Shown: positions 18,643 through 27,515 of the stretch, piece by piece
How the letters are laid out: each line of letters starts with the position of its first letter
Position numbering within the stretch: the first letter of the stretch is position 1
NCBI RefSeq assembly: GCF_003026105.1
Contig: NZ_PYNW01000003.1
Location: 186,001-250,000, forward strand
DNA length: 64,000 nt
Reading direction: 5' to 3'
Source of the DNA: Photobacterium sp. GB-56
GTDB lineage: Bacteria; Pseudomonadota; Gammaproteobacteria; Enterobacterales; Vibrionaceae
Position numbers and translations under genes: made by a program
Notes under the pieces: generated by a model
What the model saw: the letters and a program-made list of their open reading frames with translations, nothing else
The model's database searches: none
Told to the model about the DNA's origin: nothing

Positions 18643-20196
18643 ATGCAATCGCGCTATACAACTCTTCGTTTTATTTTAGGCGATCAACTCAATGCGAGTC
18701 ATCATTGGTATCAACAACCCAATGAACATGTGCTGTATGTTATTGCAGAGCTAAAGCAAGAAACCAACTATGTTACTCACCACCATCAAAAGATCTGTGC
18801 ATTTTTTGCTGCGATGGAAAATTTCGCGATTGCGCTACAACAAGCAGGACATGAGGTTTTACATTTAACATTAGACGATACTCATACCTATCATGATTTA
18901 CCTGATTTAATTATTTCACTTTGTCAGCAATATCATTGCCAAGCATTTGAATATCAACAACCAGACGAATACCGATTATCGCAACAGTTAGCAACATTAA
19001 AGATTCCTGATGTAACCGTTCAAGCATGTGATAGCGAGCATTTCTTACTGACATTGGCCGAACTTGAGCAGTATATAACACCAAACAAACATCACCGTAT
19101 GGAGCATTTTTATCGCGCTATGCGGAAACGATTTGATGTATTAATGGTTGAAGGAAAGCCTCAAGGTGGTAAATGGAATTATGATGGCGCAAATCGAAAT
19201 AAATTAAAGGCTGTTGATATTGAAGCGATTCCTCAACCGTTAATGTTTAGTAATGATGTTAGTGTTATTTCTAAACGACTCGAAAAACACGATATCAACA
19301 CAATCGGTCAATCTTGTGAGCAGCTACTTTGGCCAACAAACCGTAAACAATCACTAGCGCTACTGAGTTATTTTTGCCGTGATTTATTGCCTTTTTTTGG
19401 ACGCTTTCAAGATGCAATGACCACCAAAAGTGAGTCGGCATGGAGCTTATACCATTCTCGTTTATCTTTTGCTTTGAATGCGAAAATGTTGCATCCCATG
19501 CAAGTGATCCAAGCGGCTATTGATGCTTACTCTCAGCCAGATTCAAAAATTGATATTGCCCAAGTTGAAGGGTTTGTTCGCCAGATACTAGGCTGGCGTG
19601 AATTTATTCGTGCTATTTATTGGGTCAATATGCCCCATTACGGAAAAGAGAATACGCTAGAAGCTAGCGCTTCGTTACCTGATTTTTTCTGGGATGCAAA
19701 AACCAATATGCAGTGTATGCGTCATGCGATTAAACAGTCGCTTGATTATAGCTACGCTCATCATATTCAGCGTTTAATGGTCACGGGTAATTTTTGTTTA
19801 TTAACGGGGATTGCGCCGAGTGAAGTCGAACAGTGGTATTTAGGTATTTATATTGATGCGGTTGAGTGGGTAGAAAAGCCCAACACGCTAGGTATGGCGC
19901 TGTTTGCCGATGGTGGTGTGGTTGCAACAAAGCCTTATGCTTCAAGTGGGGCATACATTAATAAAATGAGCGATTATTGCTCATCATGCCAGTATGAGGT
20001 TAAAAAGAAAACAGGGCTGAATGCTTGTCCATTTAATAGTTTATATTGGCGTTTTATGGATAAACATAGAGGGTTATTAGCAAACAATCCTCGTGTAGGT
20101 ATGCTATTTAGTCATTGGGATAAATTAGATGATAATGAGCAATCTGTTATTGTAGAGCAAGCCGAGTATTATTTACGCCATATTAATTCACTATAA
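18643..20196 (+). CDS. FeS-cluster photolyase/cryptochrome (FeS-BCP, PhrB type)
   Basis: 517 aa, starting 'LRFILGDQLNASHHWYQ', the N terminus of the FeS-BCP class (prokaryotic (6-4) photolyases and CryB). The four cluster cysteines are Cys358 ('MQCM'), Cys446, Cys449 ('YCSSC') and Cys462 ('ACPF'). Their spacing equals that remembered for Agrobacterium PhrB (350/438/441/454), offset by eight. 'YAHHIQRLMVTGNFCLL' and 'NTLGMALFADGG' are other class signatures. Family members repair (6-4) photoproducts with FAD, a lumazine antenna and a [4Fe-4S] cluster. The start has AGAGGA inside the preceding gene, so translation is coupled to the DASH gene; together they could cover both major UV lesions. Confidence 0.93.
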   Translation: MQSRYTTLRFILGDQLNASHHWYQQPNEHVLYVIAELKQETNYVTHHHQKICAFFAAMENFAIALQQAGHEVLHLTLDDTHTYHDLPDLIISLCQQYHCQAFEYQQPDEYRLSQQLATLKIPDVTVQACDSEHFLLTLAELEQYITPNKHHRMEHFYRAMRKRFDVLMVEGKPQGGKWNYDGANRNKLKAVDIEAIPQPLMFSNDVSVISKRLEKHDINTIGQSCEQLLWPTNRKQSLALLSYFCRDLLPFFGRFQDAMTTKSESAWSLYHSRLSFALNAKMLHPMQVIQAAIDAYSQPDSKIDIAQVEGFVRQILGWREFIRAIYWVNMPHYGKENTLEASASLPDFFWDAKTNMQCMRHAIKQSLDYSYAHHIQRLMVTGNFCLLTGIAPSEVEQWYLGIYIDAVEWVEKPNTLGMALFADGGVVATKPYASSGAYINKMSDYCSSCQYEVKKKTGLNACPFNSLYWRFMDKHRGLLANNPRVGMLFSHWDKLDDNEQSVIVEQAEYYLRHINSL

Positions 20197-20261
20197 AGAA
20201 AAGGCGTGTTTAATCGCCAGTAATGACGTTGTTACACATCATCGTAAGATAAGGTTTAAGC

Positions 20262-21578
20262 ATGAAAGATCCACATCAGTATTCAAAAGTGCCTAAAGGG
20301 CGATTATCACGACTATCGAAATTAGGCTCACTGGCGTCAAGAGTCGCAACGGGCATGGTTGCTGAAGGGGTGAAACAGTTAGCGTCAGGACATCGTCCCA
20401 AAGCCAGTGAGTTGCTCTTAACGCCGAAAAATGCTCAACGTGTGGCTGACCAATTAGCACAGTTACGCGGTGCTGCGATGAAAGTAGGTCAACTTTTATC
20501 GATGGATGCTGGTGATTTACTCCCGAAAGAATTAACTGAACTGCTATCTCGTTTGCAAGCTGATGCTAAACCTATGCCTATTAGCCAATTGAATCATGTG
20601 CTCATTGCTAACTGGGGGGAAGATTGGCAAGACAAATTTGCTCAGTTTTCGTTTTACCCTGTTGCTGCAGCATCAATAGGACAAGTTCATAGAGCAAAAA
20701 CCAAAGACGGTCGAGATATTGCTTTAAAGATACAGTATCCAGGTATTGGAGAAAGTATTGATAGCGATGTACATAATGTTTCAACCTTACTAAATGTATC
20801 AGGATTGATCCCTAAGTCTATTGATGTGTCAGAGTTATTAGACGAGGCGAAAAAACAGTTACATGCCGAAGCTAATTATCAGAAAGAAGCACAATATCTT
20901 AAACAGTTTCGCCAGTTACTTTCTGATGATGCCCGCTTTTTGATCCCTGATATATACGATGATTTAACATGTGAAACGATCCTTGCGATGAGTTTTGTCG
21001 AAGGCATAGAAATAGAGCAACTGGCTAAGCAACCCCAAGCGGTACGTGATGAGGTGATGGCATTAGCCTTTACCTTATTGTTCAAAGAAGTGTTTGAATT
21101 TCGATTGGTGCAAACCGACCCGAATTTTGCTAACTATCGTTATAACCTCACAACGAATCAGTTTATCTTGCTTGATTTCGGCGCCACGCGTGAATATCCC
21201 GAGCACGTCTCTGAAGGCTATCGCCAATTGATGACTGGTGCGGTGAAAAATGATCGGGGATCTATGCTTAACGCGTTAAAACAAATAGGCTTTTTCCATC
21301 AGCACATTGAAGATGTCGCACAACAAGCAGTCGTGAATTTGTGTGTAGAAGCTTGTGAGCCATTAGCCTTTGATGGTGTGTATGATTTTGGTGTAACAGA
21401 GATGGGGAAACGCATTCGCGATGCCGGTAGTGCCTTGAGTATGAATAGTGGTTATTGGCATACACCGCCAGCAGATGCTATTTTTTTACACCGTAAATTG
21501 GGTGGTTTATATTTGTTGGCAGCCAAGCTTAAAGCAAGAGTGAATGTTCATGCGTTATTTAAGCCTTATATGAGGTAA
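20262..21578 (+). CDS. ABC1/UbiB-family atypical kinase
   Basis: 438 aa, AarF/ABC1/UbiB superfamily. The KxGQ motif that defines the family is present ('AAMKVGQLLSMD', about residues 70-80), followed by an Ala-rich loop 'AAASIGQVHRA', the catalytic Lys in 'ALKIQYPG', a Glu in the 'EANYQKEA' helix, and a metal-binding 'TDPNFANY' plus 'LLDFGATRE' segment. These proteins act as ATPases or kinases that support isoprenoid quinone or lipid metabolism. It is not the main UbiB (about 540 aa, with C-terminal TM helices), since no C-terminal membrane segments are seen. It lies 65 bases after the photolyase and on the same strand, probably one operon. Confidence 0.88.
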   Translation: MKDPHQYSKVPKGRLSRLSKLGSLASRVATGMVAEGVKQLASGHRPKASELLLTPKNAQRVADQLAQLRGAAMKVGQLLSMDAGDLLPKELTELLSRLQADAKPMPISQLNHVLIANWGEDWQDKFAQFSFYPVAAASIGQVHRAKTKDGRDIALKIQYPGIGESIDSDVHNVSTLLNVSGLIPKSIDVSELLDEAKKQLHAEANYQKEAQYLKQFRQLLSDDARFLIPDIYDDLTCETILAMSFVEGIEIEQLAKQPQAVRDEVMALAFTLLFKEVFEFRLVQTDPNFANYRYNLTTNQFILLDFGATREYPEHVSEGYRQLMTGAVKNDRGSMLNALKQIGFFHQHIEDVAQQAVVNLCVEACEPLAFDGVYDFGVTEMGKRIRDAGSALSMNSGYWHTPPADAIFLHRKLGGLYLLAAKLKARVNVHALFKPYMR

Positions 21579-21797
21579 TGTTGAATAACGAGTTAAATAT
21601 TCTCTGATAATATTAACTTGTATAATCACATAAAACCTAAAGTTCAAGCTGTTAATGTTTAGAAATTAGAGCGTATATTTTTACAATCAAATATTGATCG
21701 TTTTTTATTAGACATTAGACCCCTATTTGATAGTATGCCTTGCGATATTTGTATGATGAATATGCATCAAAGTATGCAGTAATCTTGAGAGAGTAAC

Positions 21798-22787
21798 ATG
21801 ACAGGTAAGCATGTATCTTATGCGGTACAAAATTATGACGCATTGTCCCATAAGCCTCAGGACGTATCTAAGATAGCACTTGTCACGGAAGGTGGAGGCC
21901 AAAGAGGGATTTTCACCGCAGGGGTATTGGATTCATTTTTAGATCAGGATTTTAATCCGTTCTCACTAATGATTGGTACGTCTGCAGGATCGCTTAATTT
22001 AGCGTCTTATATCTGTGGTCAAAAGAAACATGCTTTTAAGGTGATCACAGAAGCAACAACGAATCACCATTTCTTTGACGTATATCGTTTTTTGTTTGGT
22101 CGTGAAGGGCTTGATCTTGATTGGTTAATGCAGCAAACCCAGACACGTTTTGAGCTTGATTGGCATCAAGGCCGACAGAATATGCGTAATCGAACTGTAC
22201 TCGCATCAGCAAGTAATACGGTGAGTCATCAAGCGGCGTATTTTAATTTAAATACGGATAATTGGTCTTTGGCATTAAAAGCTTCATGCGCGATCCCTGT
22301 TTTAAATCGACAACCCATTTACTCACAAAATGAATATTGGGTTGATGGTGGCTTATCTGCCCCCATTCCTGTTCAAGAAGCTTATGAGCGCGGTTATCGT
22401 CATATTGTGGTGATCCGCACTGTGCCTATTGATACATCATTTGATCATTGTTGGATGAGTAATATTCGTCGTGCGTTAGGCCAATCAAAAGCCGCAGGTA
22501 TGATTGAGATGTTGTTAGAGCACGAAGATAACTATAGAAAAACACAAGAGTTTCTTAGTAATCCACCTGATGATGTTACTATTTATGAGATTCATCCGCA
22601 AAAAGCACTAAAATCAAAAATGATTGGTAGTGATATGCCATCTTTAGAAGAAGATTATAGGCTTGGTTATCAATCAGGTAAGTATTTTTTAAACACTGTG
22701 GGTCGTTATATTGATATTGATGAACCTCATTGTAATGCATCCCATTTAGTGGGAGAAGAAGTCAGCGATTTATGTAAGTTTGTATAA
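21798..22787 (+). CDS. Patatin-like phospholipase
   Basis: 329 aa. Ser-Asp dyad hydrolase: oxyanion loop 'TEGGGQRGIF', nucleophile elbow 'GTSAG' (Ser62) and 'VDGGL' (Asp183). It resembles the YjjU type of bacterial patatins, with a C-terminal extension after the catalytic domain. It should be a cytosolic acyl hydrolase acting on phospholipids or other acyl esters; no signal peptide is present. GAGAG precedes the start. It is followed after 18 bases by an alpha/beta hydrolase, so the two probably form a lipid-degrading unit. Confidence 0.88.
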   Translation: MTGKHVSYAVQNYDALSHKPQDVSKIALVTEGGGQRGIFTAGVLDSFLDQDFNPFSLMIGTSAGSLNLASYICGQKKHAFKVITEATTNHHFFDVYRFLFGREGLDLDWLMQQTQTRFELDWHQGRQNMRNRTVLASASNTVSHQAAYFNLNTDNWSLALKASCAIPVLNRQPIYSQNEYWVDGGLSAPIPVQEAYERGYRHIVVIRTVPIDTSFDHCWMSNIRRALGQSKAAGMIEMLLEHEDNYRKTQEFLSNPPDDVTIYEIHPQKALKSKMIGSDMPSLEEDYRLGYQSGKYFLNTVGRYIDIDEPHCNASHLVGEEVSDLCKFV

Positions 22788-22805
22788 TAATTATAAGAAG
22801 TTGTC

Positions 22806-23783
22806 ATGGTTAAACAAAATTGTGAGAGGGATTTTGTTACCAAGGAGTCGGTTTTTACACAATTAATGGCGAGTGAAGTCCATTATATGTGGCAGAAGAG
22901 GGAGCAAGGCGAATTTAAAGGTGTTGATGGAATACCGATCCGATGGATAAGTATTCGACATCCTCAAAATGAACGTTGTGTGGTCATTGTTAATGGGCGT
23001 AATGAGAGCTTCTGGAAATATCAGGAGTTATGTTATGAGTTATCTCGTAAAGGTTATGACGTGTATGCCTACGATCATCGCGGTCAAGGCGCATCAGGAC
23101 GATTAACTAACGATAGTGAACTTGGACATGTGATTTGTTTTGATGATTATGTGTCAGATCTTCATTCATTTATTACAAATGTCGTTGGAAAACAAACATA
23201 CAGACAACGGTTTTTATTAGCTCATTCAATGGGTGGTGCGGTAGCAACCTTATATTTAGAGCATTATCAGACTCATTTTAATGCCGTTGTTCTTAATGCA
23301 CCTATGTTTGGTATCAATCTTCCTGTCCCCCTTAAATTAGTCGCATCTTCAATCGCTAAAATTATCGAGCATTATCAAACACAGCCGTCTTATGTGTTTG
23401 GATATAAGCCGTATCACGAAGCACCTTTTGAAAAAAATGATCAATGCCAAAGTCAAATACGTTACGTTTGGGCGAAGCATTTGTATCAGTGCCACCCAGA
23501 ACTGCGTGTTGGTGGTCCTAGTGCACGATGGGTATGGCAAGCATTAGCTGCCGCGAAAAGCTGTATTCGGGATGTGGGACATATCCATACGCCCATTTTA
23601 TTGTTGCAGGCAGGCGACGATACCGTTGTAGATAATAATTCTCATCATCTTTTTTACGCAAAATGTGCAGAGTGTGAAATGAAAGTGATCCCACATGCTC
23701 GACATGAATTGTTAATGGAAAAAGATTGCTTACGTAATCAGGCATTAGACGATACGTTAGACTTTTTTGAGACTTACAGTTAA
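22806..23783 (+). CDS. Alpha/beta hydrolase, PldB/monoacylglycerol lipase-like
   Basis: 325 aa. Alpha/beta hydrolase with 'YDHRGQGASGR' (lysophospholipase/monoacylglycerol lipase signature), nucleophile elbow 'AHSMGG' (Ser141), an acid in 'AGDDTVVDN' and the His in 'HARHELL'. PldB of E. coli is the closest named family; it hydrolyses lysophospholipids at the inner membrane. With the patatin upstream the pair could remove both acyl chains from a phospholipid in turn (inference). No signal peptide is seen. Confidence 0.85.
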   Translation: MVKQNCERDFVTKESVFTQLMASEVHYMWQKREQGEFKGVDGIPIRWISIRHPQNERCVVIVNGRNESFWKYQELCYELSRKGYDVYAYDHRGQGASGRLTNDSELGHVICFDDYVSDLHSFITNVVGKQTYRQRFLLAHSMGGAVATLYLEHYQTHFNAVVLNAPMFGINLPVPLKLVASSIAKIIEHYQTQPSYVFGYKPYHEAPFEKNDQCQSQIRYVWAKHLYQCHPELRVGGPSARWVWQALAAAKSCIRDVGHIHTPILLLQAGDDTVVDNNSHHLFYAKCAECEMKVIPHARHELLMEKDCLRNQALDDTLDFFETYS

Positions 23784-23816
23784 TGATTTTATGCTATTCA
23801 TGCGTAAGATAAATAA

Positions 23817-23862
23817 AGAGCCCAGCATAACGATGAGATTATGCTGGGCTTTGTTATTTTTT
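23817..23862. terminator. Bidirectional terminator between convergent genes
   Basis: AGCCCAGCATAA / TTATGCTGGGCT perfect 12-bp stem with an 8-base loop, and T-rich flanks on both strands. It serves the hydrolase (+) and the lipoprotein gene (-). Confidence 0.92.
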
Positions 23863-23879
23863 AAAGAGAGTAATACTAT

Positions 23880-24734
23880 TTACTGACAAATAAACCAAGA
23901 ACGTGCATCTGCTTCAATTACCGCTTCTTTATACCAAGGTAGTGGATCAATTTCAGGTGCAATACGAATATCGCCTTTTAACTTTTCAGTCGCTAATACA
24001 CTAACGCGGTTGTCATTTACACTTTGGATTTTACCTTTGTAGGTCACACCATAAGCTTCGTCTTTGGTCTTCTTATACATACACACAGTTTCACCTACGT
24101 GTGTCGCAATAAAGCCGGTTTCTTCAGTCCAAGGTTCTTGTTCCGGTGCTGGTGTTTCTTTCTCATTAAACAGTGCTGCTTGAGATTGGTTTGATGGGAC
24201 AATTTTTCTATGTACAGAATAGGGTTGATAACCAAGAAGTTTAGCGCCATCAATCCAAGCGGCTTCATTGACGTCTTTATTTTCAATGACACGCATTGTA
24301 ACAAATGGCCCTGTAGGACAAACATCAGCCCATAGATCTGTTGACGTAATTCGTGCTGAGAAAATAGGTGTTTCATCAGGCGTATTAGGGTGACTCACAC
24401 ACCAGGCATCAGTATCTTGGTTGATCATGGTGCCAGAGTTAGCTTTACATGTTTTTTTTGCTAATTGATAAAACTGATCAATATCTTGTTTCGCTTGTTC
24501 GGCACTTGCAGAGCAGTAACGATAACTTAGAGAGAAGGTTTCTTTAGGGTAAAACATACCTTTATCAACAACTGTACCTTGGCTACGTGTTGCATCAGAA
24601 GTCATAAATTGGCTAGCTATCGTTTTGAAACTTTTTTCAACTTTTGGAGCTGGCGGCGGTGGTGTTGATGAACAACCCGCAACGGTAGCAATAAGACTTG
24701 CTAGTGATACTCGGGTTAAAAGGGTTTTGCGCAT
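23880..24734 (-). CDS. Predicted outer-membrane or periplasmic lipoprotein, unknown function
   Basis: 284 aa. The N terminus 'MRKTLLTRVSLASLIATVAGCSSTPPPP' type is a lipoprotein signal with lipobox VAGC (Cys at about residue 21) and a Pro-rich linker. S at +2 and +3 favours outer-membrane sorting. The mature protein has several cysteines ('YRYCSAS', 'KTCKAN', 'AWCVSH', 'DVCPTG', 'TVCMYK', 'WFICQ'), so disulfides are likely. No enzyme motif is recognised. It appears to be transcribed alone; the space to the next gene upstream contains that gene's terminator. Confidence 0.75.
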   Translation of the reverse strand: MRKTLLTRVSLASLIATVAGCSSTPPPPAPKVEKSFKTIASQFMTSDATRSQGTVVDKGMFYPKETFSLSYRYCSASAEQAKQDIDQFYQLAKKTCKANSGTMINQDTDAWCVSHPNTPDETPIFSARITSTDLWADVCPTGPFVTMRVIENKDVNEAAWIDGAKLLGYQPYSVHRKIVPSNQSQAALFNEKETPAPEQEPWTEETGFIATHVGETVCMYKKTKDEAYGVTYKGKIQSVNDNRVSVLATEKLKGDIRIAPEIDPLPWYKEAVIEADARSWFICQ

Positions 24735-24915
24735 TCTTGCCCCCAGAAATACTCTTCGTATATATAAATAAAAAGATAGAATTAATTATTAAGTGTATAG
24801 GGGACAACAGAACGTGTGAGGAATCAAGAAAATATTCTGTAAAATAAAATGTATTTGTTATTTTTCAATTGGTTAAGTTAAAAATAAATTACATTTTTAT
24901 TTCTTTATGATTTTT

Positions 24916-24951
24916 AATAAAAAAATGCCCACAAATTTTCATTTGTAGGCA
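24916..24951 (-). terminator. Terminator of the DyP peroxidase gene
   Basis: TGCCCACAAAT / ATTTGTAGGCA stem with one mismatch and a TTTC-type loop; on the minus strand it is followed by seven T. It sits 19 bases past the peroxidase stop. Confidence 0.88.
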
Positions 24952-24969
24952 CATTGCTGAGGCGATAGA

Positions 24970-25908
24970 TTAACCGGCGAAAGTATTCATTAGTGTTTGT
25001 GAAGGTACAAAGTAGTGAGTACCTGTTTTTGCTTCCACAAAATCCAGTAAGCGATCGTAGTTACCATTTTCATCAGCATAAATCATTTGCTTCAATGAGA
25101 TATCTAGAATTTCAGGTGAGGCGGCAAACCCGACAAACATAGTGCCATGTTCCATAGCATTACCAAATGGACGGTTCTGACGTAGCATTTTAATTTCTTG
25201 GTCATCAATAATAACTTTACTCTTATTATTGTGCGCCCAAGCGGGTTTTTGATCATCATCAAGTTCAATATCATCAAGCTTGGTACGACCAATAACTTGC
25301 TCTTGGTATTCTGTGGTTTGTTTATCCCATAAGCCTTGACGATCTACATAGCGTTGTACGGTTAAGTAAGTCCCGCCTTGATGGATATCACGGTCATTAT
25401 CAACTAATACGGCATTAAAACGAGCTTCATTTTTTGGGTTTTCAGTTCCATCAACAAAGTCGATCATGTCGCGGTTGTCTAGATATTTAAAGCCTTGAAT
25501 ATCTTCAATTAAATTAGCGACAGGTTGAAGCGCTGCGGCAATGTATTTCGCAGCTTGAAAATTAATATCCATACGTTCAGATTTTATCATGATGAAAATA
25601 TCTCCCGGTGTACTTGGGAAACTACGTTCGCCGTCAGTCATAGCAATGAAATCATGCAATAAAGATGGCGCTTGAACATCAGGAAAAACGGTAGGCCAAC
25701 CTTTATTTGAAATACCAATGGTTAAAGAAAGGTTAGCTGAAGGATCTTTTTGCGCGATGGATTTTTCAATAATTTGAATTTTGGCAAAGATTTTTGTTAC
25801 GTCATCATTTTCAATATTTTCTTTGAAAATAAAGGTGAGGTATTCAGCGAAAGTATTAGGGTTAGAAATAGCACCAGGTTGTGCAAGTTCAGATAATTGA
25901 GTATTCAT
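24970..25908 (-). CDS. Dye-decolourising (DyP-type) heme peroxidase
   Basis: 312 aa, similar in length and motifs to the YfeX group. The distal heme motif is present as 'FVDGTENP' (family GxxDG; the catalytic Asp is there, the first Gly of the motif is replaced). The proximal His is probably in 'PAWAHNNKS' and the distal Arg in 'MLRQNRPFG'. 'DGERSFPSTPGDIFIMIKSER' is another conserved block. No Tat or Sec signal is present, so it is cytosolic, and no encapsulin gene is adjacent. It uses hydrogen peroxide to oxidise substrates; the natural substrate is not known. AAAGG lies upstream of the ATG. Confidence 0.9.
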   Translation of the reverse strand: MNTQLSELAQPGAISNPNTFAEYLTFIFKENIENDDVTKIFAKIQIIEKSIAQKDPSANLSLTIGISNKGWPTVFPDVQAPSLLHDFIAMTDGERSFPSTPGDIFIMIKSERMDINFQAAKYIAAALQPVANLIEDIQGFKYLDNRDMIDFVDGTENPKNEARFNAVLVDNDRDIHQGGTYLTVQRYVDRQGLWDKQTTEYQEQVIGRTKLDDIELDDDQKPAWAHNNKSKVIIDDQEIKMLRQNRPFGNAMEHGTMFVGFAASPEILDISLKQMIYADENGNYDRLLDFVEAKTGTHYFVPSQTLMNTFAG

Positions 25909-26372
25909 AATAAAAACCTTTAAATTTTTTTATTACGCTACGCTTTTTATACTCATAACTATAGTATGAATAATGTAATGTTAAATTACTAAATGTGAGT
26001 GTGTAAAGTGCGACATAACATACTGACAGAAAACAGTTATTTTTTCTATCATAAGCTTAAATCAAAAATGTTGACGCATTTTATTGATAAATAGATATAC
26101 ACAAAATGTTGTTATATTCATGCCTTATTAATTAAAGCTTATATATAAATAGCTTGGGTCAAATATGTCTAAATATTAAACGTTTTTTATTTGCCAAGAA
26201 CTTCTATTACTACGCTTGTTATTCGTTATTGACTAGTCATTTTCAGTTGTTTTTGTAATTTTATTACATGAACATCGATTTGATCACAAAGTTAAATTTA
26301 TCAGCTTAACTCCTCTAATTACCTCTGATACTAAGTAAATCATAATGACACAGGTTACTTTAGGAGGTTGTT
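25909..26372. other. 464-bp divergent intergenic region
   Basis: This contains the promoters for the peroxidase (-) and the 65-aa gene (+). It is AT-rich. No convincing ORF, RNA or terminator is seen. The only firm element is AGGAGG at 26362-26367 for the downstream gene. Confidence 0.4.
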
Positions 26373-26570
26373 GTGTCTATTAACTCTATCGATTTTTCAG
26401 AAATTTCTTCCGTATCATCTAAGTGGGATCACAAGGATGAGTCGGCAACCAATATTGCTGAGAGTAAAAAACAACAAGCGGCAGCAAGACGACGTATAGA
26501 GCTTCTCCGTGATATTCAAGCGAGCGGGCTTACCATTGCCGAAGCCCGTGAGTTAGGGTTATTACATTAA
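26373..26570 (+). CDS. Small hypothetical protein (65 aa)
   Basis: It starts with GTG, supported by a full AGGAGG (26362-26367) five bases upstream. The N-terminal 30 residues are polar and probably disordered; the C-terminal half is a predicted basic helix pair ('KKQQAAARRRIELLRDIQASG', then 'TIAEARELGLLH'), which looks like a small nucleic-acid- or protein-binding helical element. The strong ribosome site and codon use support a real gene. The family was not recognised. Confidence 0.65.
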   Translation: MSINSIDFSEISSVSSKWDHKDESATNIAESKKQQAAARRRIELLRDIQASGLTIAEARELGLLH

Positions 26571-26678
26571 TTACCAGTTAAGTTATTAACGCTAATCGTA
26601 TTGTGACATTGTCACTGTAGTTGTGGGAGTTCCAGAATAAGCAGTGTAATCATAATTAACTAATAATAAGTGACACTG

Positions 26679-26705
26679 AATGGGATGCGATGTTTGCATC
26701 CCATT
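26679..26705 (+). terminator. Hairpin, possible weak terminator
   Basis: AATGGGATGC / GCATCCCATT perfect 10-bp stem with a 7-base loop, 109 bases after the 65-aa gene. It is followed by only a few T, so termination is uncertain. Confidence 0.45.
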
Positions 26706-26811
26706 TGTATGCGTTCGATATAATAGTTTTTTATCAATCTTTTTTGCGACATTCGGCTTTTGATAGTTTTAGGCTATTGCTCTAATAAGTTGAATCATAT
26801 TGCTTTTTTAT

Positions 26812-26838
26812 CTGTAAGCGTTACAGTAAATACAGATA
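26812..26838. promoter_or_regulatory. Nested inverted repeat upstream of trxC
   Basis: CTGTAA-GCG-TTACAG is a perfect dyad (26812-26826). A third half-site, TACAG, occurs at 26831-26835, and TATCTGT (26809-26815) can also pair with ACAGATA (26832-26838). The element ends 24 bases before the trxC start, overlapping the place of the promoter or leader, so it could be an operator. The regulator is unknown. Confidence 0.5.
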
Positions 26839-26861
26839 AAGTTTAAAGATGGATGATAACA

Positions 26862-27296
26862 ATGACTACAATCACAACACGCTGTCCACACTGTAAAGCA
26901 CTGAACCGTTTACCTTCTGAGCGCGTAAATGATGAAGCAAGCTGCGGCTCATGTAAGGAAAAATTATTCGACGGCATGCCAATTGAAGGTACTAGCGATA
27001 ATTTCTCTACACTATTAGAAAGTGATAAGCCTGTCGTTGTTGATTTCTGGGCACCGTGGTGTAATCCATGCGTAGGATTTGCTCCTGTATTTTCAGACGT
27101 ATCTCAAGAGCGTGATGGCCAAATACGTTGTGTGAAGATTGATACTGAAGCACAACAAGCACTCGCTGCTCAATATCGTATCCGTAGTATTCCAACAATC
27201 ATGGTGTTTAAAGAAGGCAAGATGGTTGATATGCTAAATGGCGCAATGCCGAAATCGCATTTCGACCAATGGCTAAATGAAGCACTTACAAAGTAA
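26862..27296 (+). CDS. trxC: Thioredoxin 2 with unusual CNPC active site
   Basis: 144 aa from the ATG at 26862 (another in-frame ATG lies at 26853; MTTITTRCPHC is the normal family start). The N-terminal zinc finger is complete: C8xxC11 and C28xxC31. The thioredoxin domain follows with 'VVDFWAPWCNPCVGFAPVF' (W66-C67-N68-P69-C70) and the cis-Pro loop 'IRSIPTIMVF'. TrxC reduces disulfides in cytosolic proteins and usually has WCGPC; here Gly is Asn. The CXXC dipeptide tunes redox potential in this superfamily, so the protein may be a weaker reductant. It stands alone with its own terminator. Confidence 0.93.
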   Translation: MTTITTRCPHCKALNRLPSERVNDEASCGSCKEKLFDGMPIEGTSDNFSTLLESDKPVVVDFWAPWCNPCVGFAPVFSDVSQERDGQIRCVKIDTEAQQALAAQYRIRSIPTIMVFKEGKMVDMLNGAMPKSHFDQWLNEALTK

Positions 27297-27322
27297 ACAT
27301 TGCTCACTAATAATATATTCCC

Positions 27323-27355
27323 AAAAGCCGAACATTTATCGTGTTCGGCTTTTTT
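27323..27355 (+). terminator. Terminator of trxC
   Basis: AAAAGCCGAACA / TGTTCGGCTTTT stem with a 7-base loop and a T-run. Confidence 0.94.
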
Positions 27356-27515
27356 GTTATCAATTGAGTGCGCTGTACGATAAATCAACAGTTATGCGTT
27401 AAAGGATTTATATAAGGTATTATTTGCTTATATAGTATTCACTTGGCCTTGAAGTATGCTAATTATGAAAAATGATATTGTTATTGTGAGCAAGATCTCT
27501 ATATACTCTCGCCTC

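Noticed and set aside
24970..25908. DyP peroxidase as encapsulin cargo
   Set aside because: No encapsulin gene is adjacent and no C-terminal cargo-loading extension is seen; the protein ends soon after the catalytic domain.
27486..27500. TGTGA-type half of a CRP site upstream of nupC
   Set aside because: The second half does not match (TCTCT instead of TCACA), so a CRP or CytR site cannot be claimed.
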